Made by a program: the position numbers and the translations under genes | Notes under the pieces: model-generated | The model's database searches: none | Seen by the model: only the letters and a program-made list of their open reading frames with translations | What the model was told of the DNA's origin: nothing | Source: FEB-10 sp963710645 | GTDB taxonomy: Bacteria > Acidobacteriota > Thermoanaerobaculia > Thermoanaerobaculales > Sulfomarinibacteraceae | NCBI GenBank assembly: GCA_963710645.1 | Contig: CAVQBD010000009.1 | Span: 62,001-126,000, forward strand | DNA: 64,000 nt | Direction of reading: 5' to 3' | Shown: one piece after another, positions 10,420 through 17,020 of the stretch | How the letters are laid out: each line of letters opens with the position of its first letter | Numbering within the stretch: position 1 is the stretch's first letter

Positions 10420-12591
10420 ATGCCGCTATATCAAATCCGCGCCCGCGCAGCGGAGGCCATCGCAACCGCCCTCGATGAGGCGTTCGGCCTCTGTCCGGAG
10501 GAGGTGGTCCTCGATGTTCCACCCCGGCGTGACCTGGGCGATCTCGCATGGCCGGGGGCGCTCCCTCTGGCCAAACAACTCCGCCGGCCACCGCGCGAAA
10601 TAGCCCAGACCCTTGCCGACTCGGCCCATTGGCCGAAGGAAGTCGAACGGGTCGAGGTGGCCGGCCCGGGATTCCTGAACCTCTATCTCGACCGGGCGGC
10701 AGTGCTCCAGGGTATGTTCCAACCCACCAGTGTGCCCGTCGCTGGACCGACGGGGAAGACCATCGTCGAACACACCAACATCAATCCGAACAAGGCGGCC
10801 CACATCGGGCACCTCCGCAATGCCGTCCTGGGCGACACGCTGGTGCGGTGCCTGCGGGCGCTGGACCGCCCGGTGGAAGTCCAGAACTACATCGACGACA
10901 CGGGAGTCCAGGTGGCCGACGTCGTGGTCGGCATCCTCTACCTCCCCGAGGACCAGCTCGCCGCAGCTCTGGGCTGCGAGATCTCCAGACGAGACGAACT
11001 CATCGAGATGGTTCTCGAACGCTTGCCTGAAGGCGAAGTGCCCACGACGTCCACGACGGATTTTGATGATCTGTGCTGGGAGATCTACCCGAAGGTCACG
11101 GCACGGTACGAATCCGAACCTGATTTTCACAAACGCCGCTCACAGATCCTGCACGCCATCGAGGAGGGCCCCGGACAGGTCGACCTCGAACAAGCCGCGT
11201 ACCTCCTCAAGGGCGCCGTCCTCGCCGGTGACGAATTCCCCGAACACGCCGTTGCGCGTCTGGCGGCGGAGGTGGCCTCTGGGAATCTCCGCTGCCACCT
11301 CGCCACCATGGCCCGTCTGGCGGTGCCGTACGACGTGCTGCCCCACGAATCGGACATCCTGCACTTGGGGTTTTGGCAGCGCGCCTTCGAACTGCTCGAG
11401 GATGCAAACGCCATCCGCCTGGAGACCGAGGGCAAGAACGCTGGCTGTTGGGTGATGTCGCTGGAATCGAGCCCCGAGTTCGCCAAGATGGACGACCCGG
11501 ACAAGATCCTGGTGCGATCCAACGGCACGGTCACCTACACCGGAAAGGACATCGCCTACCAACTGTGGAAGCTCGGCCTGCTCACCGAACCCGGCGGCTC
11601 GCTCCACGACTTCGGATACGCGGATTTCACCCGATGGTACAGCCCGGGAGCGGCGCTTCCGGTGCGCTACGGCGACTCGGGGACCATTCTCTACCGCACG
11701 GTGTCCGACCCCTCGATGCGGCCGAAGGGGGCGGGCTTCGGATCCGGCCAACCGGTCTACAACGTCATCGACGTCCGTCAGTCCTACCCGCAGAAGGTGG
11801 TCAAGGAGGCGGTCCGCATCCTCGGGCACCCGAAGGCGGCCGAGAACTCGATCCACTTCGCCTACGAGATGGTGGCCCTGACCCCCGATGCCGTGCGGGT
11901 CATGGAGCAGGAGGGTGGGTCGAGCTTCGGCCTATCGGACGAGGACATGGCCAAGCCCTACGTCGAAATGTCCGGTCGTCGCGGAATCGGAGTCAAGGCC
12001 GATGAGTTTCTCGACGTGCTCACTTCGGCGGCGGAGGACGCCATCGTCAGCCGGATCGGTCACTCCGGCGAGGTCGCAGATCTCGAGGCCAGGGCGCGAG
12101 CCATCGCGGTGGGCGCCCTCAGGTACCTCATGGCCCGCCAGTCCCGCAACCGGGTCCTGGCCTTCGACTTCGAGGAGGCGTTGGCCTTCGAAGGGGACAC
12201 CGGGCCCTATCTCCAGTACTCGGCGGTGCGGGCGGCCAAGATCTTCGACAAGCTCGAGGAGCGGCGAGGCGAGGGTGAGGTGGACGCCGACGAGGCCCAG
12301 CTGCTGGCCGACGCAGACATGGGCGACGATCTCTGGGATCTCGTTCTGCAATGTGCGCGGCGCCGGGAAATCGTGGCCACTGCGGTCGAGACCCTCGAGT
12401 TCTCCCTCCTGGCTCAACACGTCCACGGCCTGGCTCAGCTCTTCCACAAGCTCTACCACGCCCATCCCATCATCCCCGAGGAAGACGAACAGGTCCGCCG
12501 CCTCCGCCGTGCGGTCTTCACGGTCTTCACCAATGAAATGACGGTGCTTTTGGAAGAGCTTCTCGGCATCCCGATTCCGACGGAAATGTAA
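10420..12591 (+). CDS. argS: arginyl-tRNA synthetase
   Basis: A class I aminoacyl-tRNA synthetase that charges tRNA-Arg. The start at 10420 is set by a GGAGG site 6 bp upstream; the open frame extends further 5' through non-coding sequence. The N-terminal additive domain is followed by the HIGH motif (HIGH, residues 128-131, in NPNKAAHIGHLRN), a long catalytic part, and a C-terminal DALR-type anticodon-binding domain. The KMSKS-equivalent reads EMSGRRG, so the first lysine is replaced by glutamate. At 723 residues it is clearly longer than common bacterial ArgRS (about 550-600); the extra length lies in the catalytic region between roughly residues 190 and 320. The next gene starts 14 bp downstream. 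Confidence 0.93.
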   Translation: MPLYQIRARAAEAIATALDEAFGLCPEEVVLDVPPRRDLGDLAWPGALPLAKQLRRPPREIAQTLADSAHWPKEVERVEVAGPGFLNLYLDRAAVLQGMFQPTSVPVAGPTGKTIVEHTNINPNKAAHIGHLRNAVLGDTLVRCLRALDRPVEVQNYIDDTGVQVADVVVGILYLPEDQLAAALGCEISRRDELIEMVLERLPEGEVPTTSTTDFDDLCWEIYPKVTARYESEPDFHKRRSQILHAIEEGPGQVDLEQAAYLLKGAVLAGDEFPEHAVARLAAEVASGNLRCHLATMARLAVPYDVLPHESDILHLGFWQRAFELLEDANAIRLETEGKNAGCWVMSLESSPEFAKMDDPDKILVRSNGTVTYTGKDIAYQLWKLGLLTEPGGSLHDFGYADFTRWYSPGAALPVRYGDSGTILYRTVSDPSMRPKGAGFGSGQPVYNVIDVRQSYPQKVVKEAVRILGHPKAAENSIHFAYEMVALTPDAVRVMEQEGGSSFGLSDEDMAKPYVEMSGRRGIGVKADEFLDVLTSAAEDAIVSRIGHSGEVADLEARARAIAVGALRYLMARQSRNRVLAFDFEEALAFEGDTGPYLQYSAVRAAKIFDKLEERRGEGEVDADEAQLLADADMGDDLWDLVLQCARRREIVATAVETLEFSLLAQHVHGLAQLFHKLYHAHPIIPEEDEQVRRLRRAVFTVFTNEMTVLLEELLGIPIPTEM

Positions 12592-12604
12592 AAGGGGCGA
12601 AGGC

Positions 12605-13084
12605 ATGACCGACCAACAGCGAAGCGAGCGCTACCTGAGAATCCGGGACCAGATCGAGGAGCTGATCTCAAAGACCGAAGACCCTGTTGCCCACCGGGCC
12701 ACCGTGGCGGCCGTGCTTCACCACAAGGTGCCCGGAGTTTCCTGGACCGGTTTCTACATGCTCCGGGGAGACGACCTCGTAGTAGATGCCTACCAGGGCC
12801 CAGTGGCATGTCTCGTGCTGGAACGGCACACCGGGGTGTGTTGGGCCGGTATCGACCGCGGCCAAACGGTCCTGGTGGCGGACGTCCACGCCTTTGAGGG
12901 CCACATTCCGTGCGACGACCGGAGCCGATCCGAAATCGTGGTACCCGTCTTCGGCACCGACGGACAGCCCATAGGAGTGCTTGACGTCGATTCCCACCGA
13001 GCACATCACTTCGACGACGTGGACCGCCAGGGCTACGAATCGGTGGTGCGGTTGCTCGAACAGCGTTGGCAGCGGAATGGCTGA
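12605..13084 (+). CDS. free methionine-(R)-sulfoxide reductase (GAF domain)
   Basis: A 159-residue single GAF-domain protein of the fRMsr (YebR-like) family, which reduces free L-methionine-R-sulfoxide using thioredoxin. The three family cysteines are present: C69 (GPVACL), C79 (TGVCW) and C103 (GHIPCD), together with the motifs SWTGFYML and SEIVVPVFG, and IGVLDVDS near the end. The gene begins 14 bp after argS and is probably co-transcribed with it. The protein should be cytoplasmic and act in repair of oxidised methionine. Confidence 0.9.
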   Translation: MTDQQRSERYLRIRDQIEELISKTEDPVAHRATVAAVLHHKVPGVSWTGFYMLRGDDLVVDAYQGPVACLVLERHTGVCWAGIDRGQTVLVADVHAFEGHIPCDDRSRSEIVVPVFGTDGQPIGVLDVDSHRAHHFDDVDRQGYESVVRLLEQRWQRNG

Positions 13085-13095
13085 ACAAATTTTCG

Positions 13096-13123
13096 ATCCT
13101 TAGTTCTTGATTTTTAATTACTT
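13096..13123. repeat. degenerate 7-bp repeats (ATCCTTA/GTTCTTG type)
   Basis: Four loosely related heptamers (ATCCTTA, GTTCTTG, ATTTTTA, ATTACTT) directly after the fRMsr stop codon. This is the weakest of the tracts by itself, but it sits 50 bp from a clear one. Confidence 0.45.
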
Positions 13124-13173
13124 GTGGCTGCAGAGCCTGGTGACGCATCGTACCGCTGTGCGGTCGGGTGGGG

Positions 13174-13208
13174 ATTCAGAATTCAAAATTCGAAATTCAA
13201 AATTTAGA
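13174..13208. repeat. 7-bp tandem repeats (ATTCAAA/ATTCGAA)
   Basis: Five heptamers in register: ATTCAGA, ATTCAAA, ATTCGAA, ATTCAAA, ATTTAGA. A CGGGTGGGG motif precedes the tract. It lies upstream of the sigma factor start, inside a longer open frame that is therefore not accepted as coding. Confidence 0.85.
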
Positions 13209-13257
13209 AAATCCAAGGAATCTGGAATCCCAGAGCGAAAGCTGCGTAACAATAGCC

Positions 13258-13878
13258 ATGAGCATCGCCATGGTCGTCGACCGCCCACCCACCACCGTCG
13301 CCCTGTCTGCAATCCAGGCGCAGACGGTGTGCGCGGCCCAGGCCGGGGACGTGGAGGCACGGGAGATTCTGGCCGCGTCGTGCCAACGGGCAGCTTTCCA
13401 TTTCGCGCTCCATCTCACAGGACATCGCGACGACGCACTCGAACTGTCCCAGGACGCCATGCTTCGGTTCTTCGGCTCCCTCGGACGCTTTGACGCGTCC
13501 CGTCCGGTACGCCCGTGGCTCTTGCGCATCGTTCGTAACCTCGCCCGCGACCGCGCCCGTCGGATGAGAATCCGCCGCGTTGATCCCCTCGACGCCGACG
13601 ACGGCGGACCGGTGGTGGAGCCCATAGACCCATCGCCGAACCCGGAGCAGACGGCGCGCCGGGCCGAGATCCAGCGGCGGCTGTGGACGGCGGTCAGGGG
13701 TCTGAAGCCAAAACATCGCGAGGTGATCGCGCTGAGAGACTATCTGGACCTGTCGTATGACGAGATTTCCGAGATTCTGCACGTCCCGCGCGGTACGGTG
13801 ATGTCTCGGCTGCACCGCGCTCGGAGCGCACTCAGGGAACACCTGCACGGAGCGCTCGGGAAGGAGGTGGGCGGATGA
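13258..13878 (+). CDS. ECF-type RNA polymerase sigma factor
   Basis: A 206-residue sigma-70-family factor of ECF size. Region 2 is visible around residues 50-110 (ALELSQDAMLRFFGSL, RPVRPWLLRIVRNLARD) and region 4 around 150-195 (LKPKHREVIALRDYLDLSYDEI, then GTVMSRLHRARSALR). The start at 13258 (MSIAMVV) avoids the repeat tract just upstream; an ATG at 13270 is possible, and neither has a strong ribosome site. Its stop overlaps the start of a zinc-finger anti-sigma gene by 4 bp, the usual arrangement for a sigma factor and its inhibitor. Targets and signal are unknown. Confidence 0.92.
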   Translation: MSIAMVVDRPPTTVALSAIQAQTVCAAQAGDVEAREILAASCQRAAFHFALHLTGHRDDALELSQDAMLRFFGSLGRFDASRPVRPWLLRIVRNLARDRARRMRIRRVDPLDADDGGPVVEPIDPSPNPEQTARRAEIQRRLWTAVRGLKPKHREVIALRDYLDLSYDEISEILHVPRGTVMSRLHRARSALREHLHGALGKEVGG

Positions 13879-14318
13879 GCACATGCTGCCCGACCTCGTT
13901 CGACCAGACCCTGTTGTCGGGGTATCTCGACCACGAACTCACTCAGGGCGACGACCAACGGGTCCGTCTGCACCTCGACAATTGCGACCACTGTCGGGAG
14001 CTGTACCTCGATCTCGAATCCATGAGGGAGACCGCCATGAGCACACATTTCGAGAGCCCATCAGACGATCAGTGGAACGAGAACCCGAGGGGCGGGCTCA
14101 GCCTCGTCACCCGCGGGCTGGGCTGGACGATGGCGGTGATCTGGCTTGTGGCCGTCACTGGGTTCGGTCTGTGGCACGCAGCCACCGGCCCCGAGTCCCT
14201 GATCGAGAAGTTGCTGATATTCGGAGGTGTCACGGCCAGCGTGCTGCTCTTCGTTTCGGTTCTCATCGACCGCATCCGGACATCGCGGACCGACCGTTAT
14301 CGGGAGGTGAAGAAATGA
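13875..14318 (+). CDS. zinc-finger anti-sigma factor with two membrane helices
   Basis: A 147-residue protein whose N-terminal domain has the zf-HC2 pattern HLDNCDHC (residues 33-40, with H33, C37, C40) seen in zinc-containing anti-sigma factors that hold an ECF sigma factor inactive. Two hydrophobic helices follow at about 82-105 (TMAVIWLVAVTGFGLW) and 112-131 (LLIFGGVTASVLLFVSVLI). It overlaps the sigma gene by 4 bp (ATGA) and the next gene by 4 bp, so the three are one translationally coupled unit. There is little periplasmic sequence, so the signal may be sensed in the membrane or cytoplasm. Confidence 0.85.
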   Translation: MSTCCPTSFDQTLLSGYLDHELTQGDDQRVRLHLDNCDHCRELYLDLESMRETAMSTHFESPSDDQWNENPRGGLSLVTRGLGWTMAVIWLVAVTGFGLWHAATGPESLIEKLLIFGGVTASVLLFVSVLIDRIRTSRTDRYREVKK

Positions 14319-14638
14319 TCGTTGTGACCACCGAGGAGATCACCGGCAAGAAGGTCGTGCGGACCCTGGGCCTGGTGCGCGGCAACACCATCCGCGCGCG
14401 TCATGTGGGCAAGGACATCTTGGCCATGTTTCGCAACATCGTGGGCGGCGAGATCGGCGAATACACCAAGATGATGGGCGAGGCCCGGGAACAGTCCCTC
14501 GATCGCATGGTCCAAGAGGCCAAGGAACTCGACGCCAACGCGATCATCGCGGTCCGGTTCATGACCTCCATGCTCATGCAGGGGGCGGCCGAACTCCTCG
14601 CCTACGGCACCGCGGTTGTGGTTGAGGACGACGACTGA
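14315..14638 (+). CDS. YbjQ-family protein (UPF0145, heavy-metal-binding domain family)
   Basis: A 107-residue cytoplasmic protein of the YbjQ/UPF0145 family. Marks include TEEITGKKVVRTLGLVRGNTIRA at the start, the RNIVGGE segment near residue 48, and the conserved end DANAIIAVRF-x-TS followed by AYGTAVVVE. The family forms pentamers and has been called a putative heavy-metal-binding domain, but its role is not established. The start overlaps the anti-sigma stop (ATGA). Coupling to a sigma/anti-sigma pair suggests that it belongs to the same regulatory or stress unit. Confidence 0.88.
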   Translation: MIVVTTEEITGKKVVRTLGLVRGNTIRARHVGKDILAMFRNIVGGEIGEYTKMMGEAREQSLDRMVQEAKELDANAIIAVRFMTSMLMQGAAELLAYGTAVVVEDDD

Positions 14639-14642
14639 ATGC

Positions 14643-15188
14643 TCAGAAGGTCCACATGAAGCCGGCCGACAGGGCAAACCCACCAAGGTCCTCATCGAAG
14701 CTGCTGGACCCGTAATTGAGAGTGACGGCCGTGTTGCGGTAGATCCCCTCGAGGTAGAATCCGCCGTTTCCGTCAAACAGGAAGATGGCGAACCCCGCCA
14801 TTCCGTAATAGCCCCACTCATCATCGGCGGTGCCCTGGCCCAAATTCACGAGGGTGTAGCTGGCGCCCGCGCCGACGTAGGGACGGAATTCCGAACCCGG
14901 AGAGAACATCCAGCGAGCGCCAATATCCAACGGGATGACCTGCAGGCTGTCGCTGATATTCACGCTGCCGTTTTTGGCAACAACTCCATTGCTGCTCGGA
15001 AACCAGGTGGCGGTGAAATCGCCCATCAGCCGCTCGCCGCCAAAGCTGACGCGAGCGCCGAAACCGAAAGAGCTGTTGAAATCGTTGGTCTCGCCGTAGG
15101 TGCCGAACAGACTGAAAGCACCCCCTGCCCAGGCGGGTCCCGTCATCAGAATCAGGCATCCCACGAAAACGAGCACGGTTTTCCGCAT
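14643..15188 (-). CDS. outer-membrane beta-barrel protein
   Basis: A 181-residue exported protein. The signal peptide (MRKTVLVFVGCLILMTGPAWA) follows a GAGGAGG site with good spacing for the ATG at 15188; a second ATG at 15191 is too close to it. The mature protein alternates polar and hydrophobic residues and is rich in Gly and aromatic residues (for example FRPYVGAGASYTLVN, GFYLEGIYRNTAVTLNY), and it ends in Phe (GFMWTF), as is typical of small 8-strand outer-membrane barrels of the OmpW/OmpX type. It is convergent with the YbjQ gene. The function is unknown. Confidence 0.8.
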   Translation of the reverse strand: MRKTVLVFVGCLILMTGPAWAGGAFSLFGTYGETNDFNSSFGFGARVSFGGERLMGDFTATWFPSSNGVVAKNGSVNISDSLQVIPLDIGARWMFSPGSEFRPYVGAGASYTLVNLGQGTADDEWGYYGMAGFAIFLFDGNGGFYLEGIYRNTAVTLNYGSSSFDEDLGGFALSAGFMWTF

Positions 15189-15376
15189 CATGACCTCCTC
15201 GCGGATATTTCGCATATTTTGTGCGCCCACAGCACTATTCTAGTACATGTTGAGCGCAAGTCCATCAAAAACAGCGGTTTCATGAGCACTTCCGGTGATG
15301 GAGCGCACGTCCCCCGCGCCCCCGGGTGTGGAGGGTGTGGAGGTGGTCGCCGCGTCCCAGTCCGTGTCTGTGCCCA

Positions 15377-15397
15377 GTTGAGAGTTCAGGGTTCAGG
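15377..15397. repeat. 7-bp repeats (GTTCAGG)
   Basis: Three heptamers: GTTGAGA, GTTCAGG, GTTCAGG, 25 bp before the long tract at 15422. Confidence 0.6.
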
Positions 15398-15421
15398 CCC
15401 GCCCAACCGGCCCAGGATCGC

Positions 15422-15498
15422 GGGGCTCGGGACTCGGGACTCGGGACTCGGGGTTCGGGACTCTCGACTCTCGACTTTCGACTTTCGACTTTCGACCT
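15422..15498. repeat. 7-bp tandem repeat tract (GGGACTC to TCGACTT)
   Basis: Eleven heptamers without register slip: GGGGCTC, three GGGACTC, GGGGTTC, GGGACTC, TCGACTC, three TCGACTT, TCGACCT. The unit drifts stepwise from GGGACTC to TCGACTT. The tract ends 11 bp before the stop codon of the VWA gene on the opposite strand. Confidence 0.92.
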
Positions 15499-15509
15499 GA
15501 GTCTGCGGC

Positions 15510-16421
15510 TTACGGTAGCGTGCCGGTGTAGCCTTTTCGGCTGACGGCCTCATACCCGTCCACCCTGACTTCCAGGGTCCGGTACTTTCGCTGACCGACT
15601 CCCGATGTGGCGAAGGTAATAATGAACCGCGACGAGAGTTCTTCGAGCAGTTCATGCGCCACAATGGGCATTTCCTCGGTGGTGGGGATCCTGCGATAGT
15701 GGCCTCCCGACGCGTCGGCGATTAGGGTCAAGATCTGCTCGTAGGAGGTCACGTCACCATCCCCGGCCGGAGGCGGCTCGACCCCGAGCACGAAGATCGG
15801 TGTTTCGAGACCCTCCGCGATACGGGCGGCTTCGGTTGCGGTCAGCGCGGATGCGTTGTCGACGCCGTCGGTCAGCAGGATGGCGGCGCGGCGAGAATGG
15901 CTGGCCCGCTCCATCACGTCGGGCACCCGCTGGATCATGTCATACAGTGCCGTCGTGCTCCACGGCCTCAGAGTTTCGAGAACTCGCGGCAGCAGATACC
16001 AGCCCATTCCGAACGGGAACTTCTCCTGGACCCGCTCATCGCCGAATGTCCACAGGGCCAGCTGATCCTCCTGCCGGCGTTCGGCAAGGAATGCGGTGAC
16101 CAAAGAGGTGCAGGCGGCCATCTTTCGTCCGGCCATGGATCCGGAGGTATCGAGGATAAATCCCAGGCTCAGCGGCAGATCGCTCTCCAGAGCGAAGTCA
16201 CGAATCGGCACCTCGATGCCGTCGACGAAGAGATGAAAACGCCGCATGGGCAGGTTGGTCACGATGCGGCCCGATTGGTCGCGCACCGTGACCGGCGCCA
16301 CGACCGCACCCACATCCACCTGACCCCCGTACTGGGCCGCCGCCGGCAATGCTCCGGCAAGGACGCAGCAAAGGGTGATTGGCCATCCTAGGGCCCGTCT
16401 CCAAATCGAAGCCGCAATCAA
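15510..16421 (-). CDS. VWA domain protein, acidobacterial VWFA-related type
   Basis: A 303-residue exported protein. The N-terminal hydrophobic stretch (residues 8-28) ending in AAAQ is a probable signal peptide. A short beta domain (VAPVTVRDQSGRIVTNL, FHLFVDGIEVPI) precedes a von Willebrand A domain with the metal-ion site DTSGS at residues 91-95 and TDGVDNAS further on. This order matches the VWFA-related domain family found mainly in Acidobacteriota. The start appears to be TTG at 16421, overlapping the stop of the upstream small gene, so translation is coupled. A role in adhesion or protein-protein contacts outside the cytoplasm is inferred; no partner is known. Confidence 0.85.
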   Translation of the reverse strand: MIAASIWRRALGWPITLCCVLAGALPAAAQYGGQVDVGAVVAPVTVRDQSGRIVTNLPMRRFHLFVDGIEVPIRDFALESDLPLSLGFILDTSGSMAGRKMAACTSLVTAFLAERRQEDQLALWTFGDERVQEKFPFGMGWYLLPRVLETLRPWSTTALYDMIQRVPDVMERASHSRRAAILLTDGVDNASALTATEAARIAEGLETPIFVLGVEPPPAGDGDVTSYEQILTLIADASGGHYRRIPTTEEMPIVAHELLEELSSRFIITFATSGVGQRKYRTLEVRVDGYEAVSRKGYTGTLP

Positions 16422-16753
16422 TCCGACGCCTCGTCGGGGGCCGTCCCAAGCAGAACATCCTCCACCGCCCGCCCACAGGCCTGACGGTACCGATCTCCAT
16501 AGCTTTCCACCACCACACCGCTCTCATCGAGATCGATGCGCACCAGCCGGTGGACCGGTATGAAGAACGTCGACGGACCGATCAATGCGGGGGCGCCGGT
16601 CTTCTCCTGTCGCAGCCAGTCCTCGACGCTGCCCAGCTCCATGCCCCGCACCACCACACCGGTCCCATCCAATCGCAGCATCAGCCCCCACATCTTTTCG
16701 CGCGGGTTTGAGCAGTTGACAACGACGAGTGAACCGGGCTCCATAGCGTTCAT
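16418..16753 (-). CDS. small conserved-looking protein upstream of VWA gene
   Basis: A 111-residue protein without signal peptide or membrane segment. The visible pattern is beta-rich: GSLVVVNCSNPREKMWGLML, then GTGVVVRGMELGSVEDWL, then STFFIPVHRLVRIDLDE, which could form a small barrel of the Sm/LSm or SH3 kind (inference from pattern only). The start is taken as the ATG at 16753; an upstream start at 16786 is possible. Its stop overlaps the TTG start of the VWA gene, which implies co-translation. The function is not recognised. Confidence 0.65.
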   Translation of the reverse strand: MNAMEPGSLVVVNCSNPREKMWGLMLRLDGTGVVVRGMELGSVEDWLRQEKTGAPALIGPSTFFIPVHRLVRIDLDESGVVVESYGDRYRQACGRAVEDVLLGTAPDEASD

Positions 16754-16960
16754 GACTAAGCCTAACCCAGTATGCCGGCCTGACAAATCGGCAAGAGCTC
16801 ACGCCTCGCGGACCCCGGCCAGCCGGATTGAGAAGCCCGCCAACCCCTGAGTACGACTGAGGCAAAATAAACCTTTCAAATTGAACTCTAATCTCAATAA
16901 AATATTTTTGAATATTCCAGAATTTCGAGTATCATGACGCGTCTATATCTTTTTTGTGGC

Positions 16961-17020
16961 GTGTCCATCGGGCCCGCATCAGTGCGTGGGCCGGAACAAC
17001 AATTTGGGAGGAGAAGCATT
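16961..17020 (+). promoter_or_regulatory. conserved 5' leader, copy 1
   Basis: Sixty bases immediately upstream of the first surface-protein start codon are nearly identical to 19488-19547, differing at about three positions. The leader can form a stem (GGCCCGC / GTGGGCC with one G-U pair, loop ATCAGTGC) and ends in a GGGAGGAG ribosome site. It may be a conserved promoter/leader or simply part of the duplicated segment. Confidence 0.6.

Larger units (their letters stand above)
15189..15509. other. non-coding stretch with heptamer tracts
   Basis: No gene is seen in these 321 bp. The OmpW-like promoter and ribosome site are at the left end. The right half holds the GTTCAGG repeats (15377-15397) and the long GGGACTC/TCGACTT tract (15422-15498). 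A purine-rich part with GGTGTGGAGGGTGTGGAGG lies near 15328. Confidence 0.6.

Noticed and set aside
15422..15498. Tandem repeats considered as a CRISPR array or minisatellite
   Set aside because: Units are only 7 bp, with no spacers and no nearby cas genes; the unit drifts along the tract.
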